Origin: Pegea sp. RAD2-039
Lineage: Eukaryota > Chordata > Thaliacea > Salpida > Salpidae
DNA: 64,000 nt
NCBI GenBank assembly: GCA_034620365.1
Contig: JAQGEQ010000186.1
Coordinates: forward strand, 1,364,001-1,428,000
Reading direction: 5' to 3'
A program made the position numbers and the translations under genes. Of the stretch, positions 15,008-27,000 are shown piece by piece (position 1 is the first letter of the stretch; every line of letters starts with the position of its first letter). The notes below the pieces were generated by a model, which made no database searches, was not told where the DNA came from, and saw only the letters and a list, made by a program, of their open reading frames with translations.

Positions 15008-18000
15008 TCACAAATGACTGCGGTCTTCATCTGATCCTACCGAAGCTAAACCACCATCACTATGAGCATCATGGTTGCCTTGGAGACGACGTTGACGTCG
15101 TTGTTCGATTTCGTCGAAGCATTGAACCGTATCAGCGAGAATTTTCTCGAAGATAATTTCAGCAAGTTGTAATTTGACGTTTGTCTCATCTTCACCATAT
15201 TCAATCCAACCAGCTTCTTCATCGCGAAGCTCTTCGTTCTGCATCAATGACGTCACATAAAGCATCGATGACGTCACAAGTACTAACCAGGATGTGATCG
15301 ACTCGATCGCGTTTTTTCGACGCGATTGATGACTTCAGATGAGATGGACGATTCTCTTCGCTTCGACGCTGTTGTCGTAACTTCCGGTCAAAGCGGAAGA
15401 GACGCGCGACTTCCTGACGAACCACTTCCGCCAATTCCTGTTGTTATGACGTCACAAATGATGAAGGAGAAAAGGTCAACCACTGACCTCTTTAGAAGTG
15501 GGTTGAACGCGACAAAAAGATGGACGCCGCGGACCACGACTTTGTGACCATATTGACTCAGATGGGGCGGAGAAGCTCTCGAAGATCTGGGAAGTGAGAT
15601 CGCGCACAAGATGCAAGACGCTGAGTTTGAAGCAACGATTTGTCGCGCGTTGATCTTCATCAGATCCTTCAGATTCGATTTGTACATTTTCGATGTTTTG
15701 TTGCGAAGCGCGAAGTTTGTCGTAATAGAAGTCGATTCCTCGCTCCACTAGCTCCATAATCTCATCAAATTGATGAGGAACTAAGATCGGAGGAGGATCG
15801 AAGCGTAGTGACGTCAGCTCGCGCGCTTTGCGGCTCTTCTGGGGAAGTAGAATGATGATGACGTCACTACAGGGGCGCGACGTACCTCATCCTTCCAAGA
15901 TGCAGACTCGCCGAGCGGATCAGGTTTTTCACCGAAGTTGGGAGGAGTCTGGAACTCTTCGAAGTCGTAAAACCAATCTTCAGGGTTGTCGTCCTGGTAA
16001 CGAGAAGATGATGAGGATCAGGAAGAGATGAGGATCAGAAGGTGATGAAGATCAGGAAGTGATGAGGATCAGGAAGAGATGAGGATCAGGAAGTGATGAA
16101 GATCAGGAAGTGATGAGGATCAGGAAGAGATGAGGATCAGGAAGTGATGAGGATCAGGAAGTGATGAGGATCAGAAAGAGATGAGGATCAGGAAGTGATG
16201 AGGATCAGGAAGTGAAGAGGATCAGGAAGAGATGAGGATCAGGAAGATGATGAGGATCAGGAAGAGATGAGGATCAGGAAGATGATGAGGATCAGGAAGA
16301 GATGAGGATCAGGAAGAGATGATGATGAGGAAGTGATGAAGATCAGGAAGTGATGATGATGAGGAAGTGATGAAGATCAGGAAAAGATAAGGATCAGGAA
16401 GAGATGAAGATCAGGAAGTGATGAAGATCAGGAAGTGATGAGGATCAGGAAGTGATGAGGATCAGGAAGTGATGAAGATCAGGAAGTGATGAGGATCAGG
16501 AAGAGATGAGGATCAGGAGGTGATGAGGATCAGGAAGATAAACAAACTTGGCTTGCTCCAAATATAGGTGAAACAGGTCGATGAAATGTTGGTTGCTGTT
16601 CAAGATCTTGTGATGAATTTTTAATCTTCAAAATTGTAGCAATTTCATCACCATGATCTACATCTCCACTTACAACATCCTAAAAACAACATCACTTACT
16701 CACATGTCAATCACAAGTGCAACAGACCGGAACATATTGAGATTTAGACCACTTTTGCTGCTGACTCTTCCTGATCTTCATCACTTGTGAGATCGTGTCT
16801 TCTATCAACTGATCTGTCAGATCATCAGCTGATTTCTCATTTCTCAATGTTTTGTTTTCATCTTTCAAATCTTCAGAACTTGAAGTTATCATTTGAAGAA
16901 GACTTTTTGCTGATGAAGATAATTTTGGAGCTTCACCACTAGATGGTTTGTCAACAGTCTAAAATCAAGCGATGACATCACATGTCACGTGATGTCTACA
17001 GTGACAAATCACCTGAGGTAATGAAGAGGTTGCTTGCTTGGCTGAAGTCGAGTTCCTGATGTCGACAGTCGATAAAAACGCCTCCTGAAGATGAAAAAAG
17101 CATCCAATAAAATATATGAGAGTTTTGTGGTTACTAGGGAGTAGTAGGGTTACTAGGGAGTTTTGTGGTTACTAGGGAGTTTTGTGGTTACTAGGGAGTC
17201 TTGTGGTTACTAGGGAGTCTTGTGGTTACTAGGGAGTAGTAGAGTTACTAGGGAGTTTTTTGGTTACTAGGGAGTCTTTTGGTTACCAGGGAGTCTTGCT
17301 GTTACTTCGAAGAGCTTCAAATATTCAACTTGAACAACTTTTTCTGCGGCAAATCAGAAAACGACCATTTTCGACTCACTTGTAATAAATCAGTGAAAAT
17401 ATTCTCACTAATTTCATCACTTTTTTTCATCTTTAAGTTTTGCTCTTCTTCCCTAAACAAGAAAATACATCAAAAATGCGATGACGTCATGATGACGTCA
17501 CACGTACTGCATCTTTATCATGAGATTTCGATCATCTTCCGGAGCTGAATCGTCATCATCAAGAACTAGATTGAGATTTTTCGGTGGTGACGTAATTTCC
17601 GCTTCAATCGAAATATCTTCTGATGTCATATCTGCACGTCACATACAATGACGTCATCAACAACACAAAAAACAGTGACGTCACTAACCTTTAACGCGAT
17701 GTGTGGATGATGGTGTTGGGGTTTGTTGGGGAGATACAACTGGGGTCTTATCACCATCATCTGATGACGTCACAAGCGGAAGCTTTGATGCTGGTTCTGA
17801 TTGTTTAATCGTCGAGTTAAAAGGAGAGAAAGATGTAGTTGATGACGTATTTGATGACGTGTCATCGCTAGAAGCAGTTGAATCAAATCCATCAGTCGAG
17901 TAAACACTAGGTGGAGTAGTTGGACTGACAACATCCTACAAAGGGACAGTTTCAACCACTGACTATCAAACTTGTGGACCACCTTTGGTTTATTGGGCAG

Positions 18001-21000
18001 CAAGTTGGGGATTAGAGCTGGTGATGAAGTATTTGAAACCGCGCGAGCTTGTGACGATTCATCACGTGATGATGACGTCATCAGTACTTCTTTAATTTCA
18101 CTCGTATCAGAAGCAGTGACGTCATCAAACTTCAGTGTTCGACTCGATCTACAACGATGACGTCATTAGGTGATGACGTCACTACAGAAAGCGAGTGACA
18201 AACTTGGATGCAGTGATGACGTCATGAGCTTTGGGCATTACATGATCAGGTGATGACGTCACTGTGCGCAGTGAAGCGTTTCGTGGCGATCGCGCTGATG
18301 ACGTCGACGCAACAGCTTCAGTTTTTCGAGGACTTCGAATCTGAGGCTTGATGGAAGAGTGTGACGTCATCAGTGATGCATCAATCTCTTGATCGAGTTC
18401 TTGCTGTGTTCTTATGATGAATGCATCATACACCTACGGATTGATGACGTCATGAACGCGCTGTGTGCAATCAAGTGGAACCAACTTCGATTTGATTCTT
18501 TAAACTGAGTTCTTGCGCGCGAAGATCCTCTTTGTGTCTCTTCTTCTGCTGCTTCTTCAACTTTTCCGCCACTAGGCGACGCTGTCGAAGTTCTTCCTAT
18601 CAAGCGTATGACGTCAGCAACGCGATGACGTCATCAGAGTAACGACGAACCTTTAAAGCACGCACGCGACATTCTACGTCACTTTGTTCCGCTTCTGATT
18701 GAGTTTGTGAAAAAGAGTCATCAGACCAACAAGTAGTTGCCTCGGAAACTGTTTCGCGTGCTTTCGATGCTTCGCTGTCACGTGACTTGATGGGTAGAGG
18801 TTTGGTGGACTGTGGTTGGTCGGTGGTTTGTGGGTGGTCGGTGGGTTGTGGTGGTAGTGGTCGGTTTGTTGATCTATTTAGCAAAAATGTAAAAGTTTTA
18901 AAAAATAAAAAACGAGAAACCATAGCGCTGAAAAAGATGTGATAAAGAAGAGAAGATAAAGATGAGGAAGAAGATCAGGATTGGATGATGTCTTGGAAGT
19001 CGCGGAGTAAAGGAAGATAGCTTACGTACGCTTCTTGCTGATGAAGAGTTTTGAAGTTATTGATTGAAATAATCCACTGGATTCAGGTTTCTTACTCGTT
19101 CGAAGACAACAACAAAAACATGATGACGTCATCACCTACAACTAAACTACAAAAACACTGATGACGTCATCACAAAAACCTCTTTTCAAGCTATGAGCTG
19201 ACTGAAGAAAAAGCACTGAACTGTTTGAAGGTAGTTACAAATGAAAATGAAATACAAATAAAAGTTGGTTAATAAATGACCTTTGATGACAACTTTGATC
19301 GTTTAACTACTCTCAGGAGGTTTGGAACAGTTGCTTCGGAGTTTGTTGTGTTGATTACTAGTAGATCAGTAAAAAAAAGACAAAAAAGAATGAAAAAGAC
19401 GGAAATATGCCGTGAAGTTGAAGATAACAAACAAATGATCTGTCTTTAGTCTAAATTTAGCTTTCTAGCCTCAAATAAATCTGCTTTATGTAACTGTCAT
19501 CATAGAAAATATCGAAATTGCTCACTTGAGAGATCGTTGATTAGCAGGATCACCTGTTCCTTTATCTTCTTCTACTTCTTCTGTTTTTAATTCATCAGTT
19601 TGTTGAAAATCTTCGCTGTAATCGATGTTTCCTTGACTACTGCAACGAATATTGACAACAATTCACCCAATCAGAAGAAATAGCGATGAAGTCACGTGGA
19701 AAGTCACGTGGGTAAGTCACGCGGGAAAGTCACATGGAAAGTCACGTGGGTAATTACCGAGAGGTATCTTTGATTAGAAGAGAAGATGAGGAAGTATTTG
19801 AAGTTGCAGTTTCTACTTCTTCTACGATTGAACTTTCTGACATAGTAATAGTTGTTTCGCTGTCAGTAGTCGATGCAGCGTCGTTGACGTCATTAGTCGC
19901 TTCCGTATCATCTGCAGAAGAAGATTTAGTGGTGGAAAGTGACCAGTAGAGGGCGCACTAACTGCTTGATTTGTTCTTCATTGATAAACAAGATTGTGAA
20001 TCTTTGTTGCTAAGCGCACTAAACGCTTGAAGTTCCATGCAAGATACCTGGAAAGACACATTTTAGGAGGTGGTGAAGAGTTGGGGCGACAAGGGCACCT
20101 TCTTCTCTTCTTCATCTAGCTCTTTCTTCCATTCAAGCAGTCTTTCAGCAACTTTTTTTCTTTTTAATAAATTCTTTTCACGAAGAGTCAGGTGTCTTCC
20201 ACCAGACATATTCACTTTCGTCAAACGCTTCAAAATCGCTGCAGTCTGATGACGTAGATGATGACGTCATTGACTTATTACAATTAACTAACCTCTGAAG
20301 GATTTGAAGCTTCAGAAGATTCAACGACACTTGCTCCGTCAGTAAGAGGCAAATTTGCTGCTGAGGACGCTGATCTTGATTCGATCTCAATCAAACTACT
20401 GACATCTACAAATCATCTTAGAGAAATCGGATCAAACACTAGATGGCGCACCTGTATTGTTCTTCAACTTCTCTTTTAGGATCTTTGTGTCTTTTCGACA
20501 TTTACTTAACGCTTGATGTTGTTTTATGATCAACTTCTGATCTTTAGAAGCAGCTTCATTTGCAGCTGTCAACAACAAATCTATAATTAGATCAAATTTT
20601 TCTTACTTACTTCATCACCTTTTAATTTCTTAATCTCTTCTTTTTCAACTTGCAACCTCCTTAAGATTGCTCTTTTCTTCTTAGCAAGAGGAGGCATTTT
20701 GTCATCTTCTCCTTTATTACGAAGCTGACGACGTTTTTGTTCCAACCAAATTAGCTCAGTTTCAGCTTTCTCCTATTAAATGGTTTTTTCAACAATTAGA
20801 TGGTTTTTTTCAACAATTAGATGGTTTTTTCAACAATTAGATGGTTTTTTCAACAATTAGATGGTTTTTTCAACAATTAAATGATTTTTCAGCAATTAGA
20901 TGGTTTTTTCAACAATTAGATGGTTTTTTCAACAATTAAATGATTTTTAACAATTAGATGGTTTTTTCAACAATTAGATGGTTTTTTTCAACAATTAGAT

Positions 21001-24000
21001 GGTTTTTTCAACAATTAAATGATTTTTCAACAATTAGATGGTTTTTTCAACAATTAGATGGTTTGTATCAACAATTAGATGGTTTTTTCAACAATTAAAT
21101 GGTTTTTTTCAACAATTAGATGGTTTTTTCAACAATTAGATGGTTTTTTCAACAATTAGATGGTTTTTTCAACAATTAGATGGTTTTTTCAACAATTAGA
21201 TGGTTTTTTCAACAATTAAATGGTTTTTTCAACAATTAGATGGTTTTTTCAACAATTAGATGGTTTTTTCAACAATTAGATGGTTTTTTCAACAATTAAA
21301 TGGTTTTTTTAACAATTAAATGATTTTTCAACAATTAGATGTTTTTTTCAACAATTAGATGGTTTTTTTCAACAATTAAATGGTTTTTTCAACAATTAGA
21401 TGGTTTTTTCAACAATTAGATGGTTTTTTTCAACAATTAGATGGTTTTTTCAACAATTAGATGGTTTTTTCAACAATTAAATGATTTTTCAACAATTAGA
21501 TGGTTTTTTCAACAATTAGATGGTTTTCAACAATTAGATGGTTTTTTTCAACAATTAAATGATTTTTCAACAATTAGATGGTTTTTTCAACAATTAGATG
21601 TTTTTTTCAACAATTAAATGATTTTTCAACAATTAGATGGTTTTTTCAACAATTAGATGGTTTTTTTCAACAATTAGATGGTTTTTTCAACAATTAGATG
21701 GTTTTTTCAACAATTAAATGGTTTTTTCAACAATTAAATGGTTTTTTCAACAATTAGATGGTTTTTTCAACAATTAGATGTTTTTTTCAACAATTAGATT
21801 TTTCAACAATTAGATGGTTTTTTCAACAATTAGATGGTTTTTTTCAACAATTAGATGGTTTTTTTCAACAATTAGATGGTTTTTTCAACAATTAAATGGT
21901 TTTTTCAACAATTAGATGGTTTTTTCAACAATTAGATGGTTTTTTCAACAATTAGATGTTTTTTTCAACAATTAGATGGTTTTTTCAACAATTAGATGGT
22001 TTTTTTCAACAATTAGATGGTTTTTTTCAACAGTTAGATGGTTTTTTTCAACAATTAGATGGTTTTTTTCAACAATTAGATGGTTTTTTTCAACAATTAG
22101 ATGGTTTTTTTCAACAATTAGATGGTTTTTTTCAACAATTAGATGGTTTTTTCAACAATTAGATGGTTTTTTTCAACAATTAGATGTTTTTTTCAACAAT
22201 TAGATGGTTTTTTTCAACAATTAGATGGTTTTTTTCAACAATTAGATGGTTTTTTTCAACAATTAGATGTTTTTTTCAACAATTAGATGGTTTTTTTCAA
22301 CAATTAGATGGTTTTTTTCAACAATTAAATGGTTTTTTCAACAATTAGATGGTTTTTTTAACAATTAAATGGTTTGTATCAACAATTAGATGGTTTTTTT
22401 CAACAATTAGATGGTTTTTTTCAACAATTAGATGGTTTTTTTCAACAATTAGATGGTTTTTTTCAACAATTAGATGGTTTTTTCAACAATTAAATGGTTT
22501 TTTCAACAATTAGATGGTTTTTTCAACAATTAGATGGTTTTTCAACAATTAGATGGTTTTTTTCAACAATTAGATGGTTTTTTCAACAATTAGATGGTTT
22601 TTTTCAACAATTAGATGGTTTTTTCAACAATTAGATGGTTTTTTCAACAATTAGATGGTTTTTTTCAACAATTAGATGGTTTTTTTCAACAATTAGATGG
22701 TTTTTTTCAACAATTAGATGGTTTTTTTCAACAATTAGATGGTTTTTTTCAACAATTAGATGGTTTTTTTCAACAATTAGATGGTTTTCTTACTTTGACA
22801 GCTTTCTCACGTAACTGTAGCAACATGGTTTGGTGTTGTGAACGAACTTGTTGCTCATTTATATATCTGCTGACTGCTGCATCCATAAAATGATTAAAAC
22901 TTCCAAGATCAGATTCAGTGAACAAAGATGTTGGTGAAGATTGTTCTTCTGGAGGTTGCAGATCACTTTTAGTATTCAGAAGAGATGCAGCATCATCAGA
23001 AGAACAGGAAAGATCACAACTAGTTGAGTTGGTCTTCCTTCGCGATCTACAAATCTTCATCAATAAAAGATCAATCTGAAGATGTAGATTACCTCCGATG
23101 TGTCTCGAATGGAAGAACAGCTTTACGCGATTCTTCTATCATGTCGTCATCACCTTCAGTTTTGTACTCGGTGTAAATTGTCGAAGTGCTGACGTCACTA
23201 CCGCTTCTGTGCTCACTTGCGCTATCTTGCGGTCGCGAATTAATTACTTCAGATATCGATCTGTAAAAAGATGATGACGTCACATACAGCGATGACGTCA
23301 TACACAAAAGATGACGTCACGAACCTGTTTTCGCTCGGTTGCTGAATACTGAACGATTGGGAGGTGATAGCTTGAGTACTTGAAGAGCGTCGTGACGTCA
23401 TCATCTCAGATCGCGATTTTTTTCCATCTTCTTCTGTGATGACATCACGAGTGATGACGGAAGAGCCGCCCGAAGAAGCACTAAAGTTGTGACGTGAAGA
23501 AGCAGTGACGTCAGCACGTGATGACGTGTCGCGATTGTTGTTATCCACTAGATGGCGTTTGATTGGGTCACGAGTCGCGCGTTCTGCATCCATGAGTCGC
23601 GTCATCGCTTCATCGATGTTCTCGAAACGACCAAGTTCCAATTTCAATCGATTTGCGAGCGTGTTGGGCGAGTACCGACCACTAGATGTCCCCATCGCGT
23701 CATCGACGTTTACTAGTGACGTCATGATAGGAGAAGTGACGTCAGGAGGACGCGACCAGCTGTCACTGGAAGACTGGTCCTCCTCGACAGCAGTGCCCAG
23801 ATAATAAGAAGGTTTTGAAGTTGGAGGAGATTTGTGGTTGAATAGTTTCTTCGCTGTATTTGTTCGAAAAGCTGATATAGATGACATAGTTGATGATGAA
23901 AACGTCGATGTGACGTCACTGTCGCGAGAAGGAAGTTTTGGTGGAGTTGTTGGTTTATTTTTTGAACGTTTTCGAGTTGGTGGTTTGTTGCTAGGTGAGT

Positions 24001-27000
24001 TGCTATGAACATCTGTTGATAAATATAGTTGAGGGACAGGTGGTTGGTGATTGGTGATTGGTTGACTTACTTTTACGTTTTGAAGCAGATTTATCATCAG
24101 AAGAATGAAGATCTCGAAGATATTTACGCGTGAAGAGATTGGCGACGCTATATTTGTCACCAACACCATCTTTCCACTTATTTGTGGTTTGTGGTTTAAT
24201 TGGGGCACTGTCATGGACATCTCTACCTTCCCAGAGGTGGTTAGGGACCGAGAAATGAGGCAAGAGGTCTGCATACATCATTTATTTTTCACAAATTTGT
24301 TGAATTATCAAATTTCTTACTTGTTTTCGAAGAATCGTCTTTTTGCTGTCTCCAACTCGTCGAAATTTCACTGCGATATGCAAATGAGATACAATCATCA
24401 AAAACAAACTCATCTACCTCTGAGGACTTCTCTTCTTACGAGACACTCTCTCATTTGCTTCTTCTTCAATCTTCTTCATCATATTCTCAACTACATGATC
24501 AGTCAATCCTCCGACTCCCGGCAAAGGACTTTTGTATCCAGGCAACGAAACGTCACTGTAAATACTTGCTTCTGATTGGCTGTTCGAATCAGCTGATTTG
24601 TTCGAATTGAATCGGAGTAATTCGTCAAGTTTGGAATCCAATTTTTCACTACTTTCAACTTTTTCCATTTTTCTGCAAAAAAAAACGTCATCAGCTGTTG
24701 ATAACCAATCAGCAACCAATCTCTAACTGGTCAGATGGTTTCCATGGTAACGATGAATTGGTAGGATTGAGTTTATTACCAGTTGATGTGTTGTATAGTC
24801 CTAGCAACAAGCGCTGAGATTCAGCTTCAATTCGTTTCTATGGAAACTATCTTGAATGATGACGTCATAGAAACGATGACGTCACATACCTGTAATGATT
24901 CCGATTTGGCTTTGATGGCGGCAATTTGCTCACAGTTGCTACTAGCAACTGGGGCTTGTTTACTCAAGTGAGACGGACTCAAATTTGGGGTGGACGCTGC
25001 CCATGGTTGATAAGTTTGTTGAAGTTTATGTAGTGATGACGTCATTGCAGTGACGACATTGTCGTCGTATTTAGCTTGTGAATGAAAAGAAAGATTTGTA
25101 TTTGTAGATCCATCATTCAGACATCTATCCAATTCTTCCATAAATTTCTTCTTTACTCGAACACCTTCACCTTGTGCTTCGTCATTTACTTTTGGTGCTT
25201 CTGACGTCATATTACGTAAACGATCTAGCTTCTCGACGAAAGCAACAACTCCATCTGAACATCTGTAAAGATTGCATCACATCAACGAATTCACTTCAAG
25301 TCACACTCACCCTGCGAACGTGCTCGAAAGTTTATCATTAGATTTGGAAAAAGTTGCTGTTGTTGCTGGCTCCGTTGGTTTTGGTTTACGAGCTAAAAAC
25401 AAAACAAACGGTTATATCAATTAGTTAACAATTTGCAGCAATTAGTTAACAATTTGCAGCAATTAGTTAACAATTTGCAGCAATTAGTTAACAGTTTGTA
25501 GCAATTAGTTAACAATTTGCAGCAATTAGTTAATAATTTGTAGCAATTAGTTAATAATTTGCAGCAATTAGTTAACAATTTGCAGCAATTAGTTAACAAT
25601 TTGTAGCAATTAGTTAACAATTTGCAGCAATTAGTTAACAATTTGCAGCAATTAGTTAACAATTTGTAGCAATTAGTTAACAATTTGCAGCAATTAGTTA
25701 ACAATTTGCAGCAATTAATTAACAATTTGCAGCAATTAGTTAACAATTTGCAGCAATTAGTTAATAATTTGCAGCAATTAGTTAACAATTTGTAGCAATT
25801 AGTTAACAGTTTGTAGCAATTAGTTAACAATTTGTAGCAATTAGTTAACAATTTGTAGCAATTAGTTAACAATTTGTAGCAATTAGTTAACAATTTGCAG
25901 CAATTAATTAACAATTTGTAGCAATTAGCTAACAATTTGCAGCAATTAGTTAACAATTTGCAGCAATTAGTTAACAATTTGCAGCAATTAGTTAACAATT
26001 TGTAGCAATTAGTTAACAATTTGCAGCAATTAGTTAACAATTTGTAGCAATTAGTTAACAGTTTGTAGCAATTAGTTAACAATTTGCAGCAATTAGTTAA
26101 CAATTTGCAGCAATTAATTAACAATTTGCAGCAATTAGTTAATAATTTGCAGCAATTAGTTAACAATTTGTAGCAATTAGTTAACAATTTGTAGCAATTA
26201 GTTAACAGTTTGTAGCAATTAGTTAACAATTTGTAGCAATTAGTTAACAATTTGTAGCAATTAGTTAACAGTTAGTAGCAATTAGTTAACAGTTTGCAGC
26301 AATTAGTTAACAATTTGTAGCAATTAGTGAACAATTTGTAGCAATTAGTTAACAATTTGCAGCAATTAGTTAACAATTTGCAGTAATTAGTTAACAATTT
26401 GTAGCAATTAGTTAACAATTTGTAGCAATTAGTTAACAGTTTGTAGCAATTAGTTAACAATTTGTAGCAATTAGTTAACAATTTGTAGCAATTAGTTAAC
26501 AATTTGTAGCAATTAGTTAACAATTTGTAGCAATTAGTTAACAGTTTGTAGCAATTAGTTAACAGTTTGCAGCAATTAGTTAACAATTTGTAGCATTTAG
26601 TTAACAATTTGTAGCAATTAGTTAACAATTTGCAGCAATTAGTTAACAATTTGCAGTAATTAGTTAACAATTTGTAGCAATTAGTTAACAATTTGTAGCA
26701 ATTAGTTAACAGTTTGTAGCAATTAGTTAACAATTTGTAGCAATTAGTTAACAATTTGTAGCAATTAGTTAACAATTTGCAGCAATTAGTTAACAATTTG
26801 TAGCAATTAGTTAACAGTTTGTAGCAATTAGTTAACAATTTGCAGCAATTAGTTAACAATTTGCAGCAATTAATTAACAATTTGCAGCAATTAGTTAATA
26901 ATTTGCAGCAATTAGTTAACAATTTGTAGCAATTAGTTAACAATTTGTAGCAATTAGTTAACAGTTTGTAGCAATTAGTTAACAGTTTGCAGCAATTAGT

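Noticed and set aside
21956..22893. Plus-strand open frames through the 20-21-bp array
   Set aside because: Low-complexity read-through of the repeat, antisense to CEP350, with no conserved sequence.
23505..23804. Open frames antisense to CEP350 exons (also at 24105-24575 and 15326-15547)
   Set aside because: They overlap well-supported conserved CEP350 exons on the other strand and have no recognisable product.
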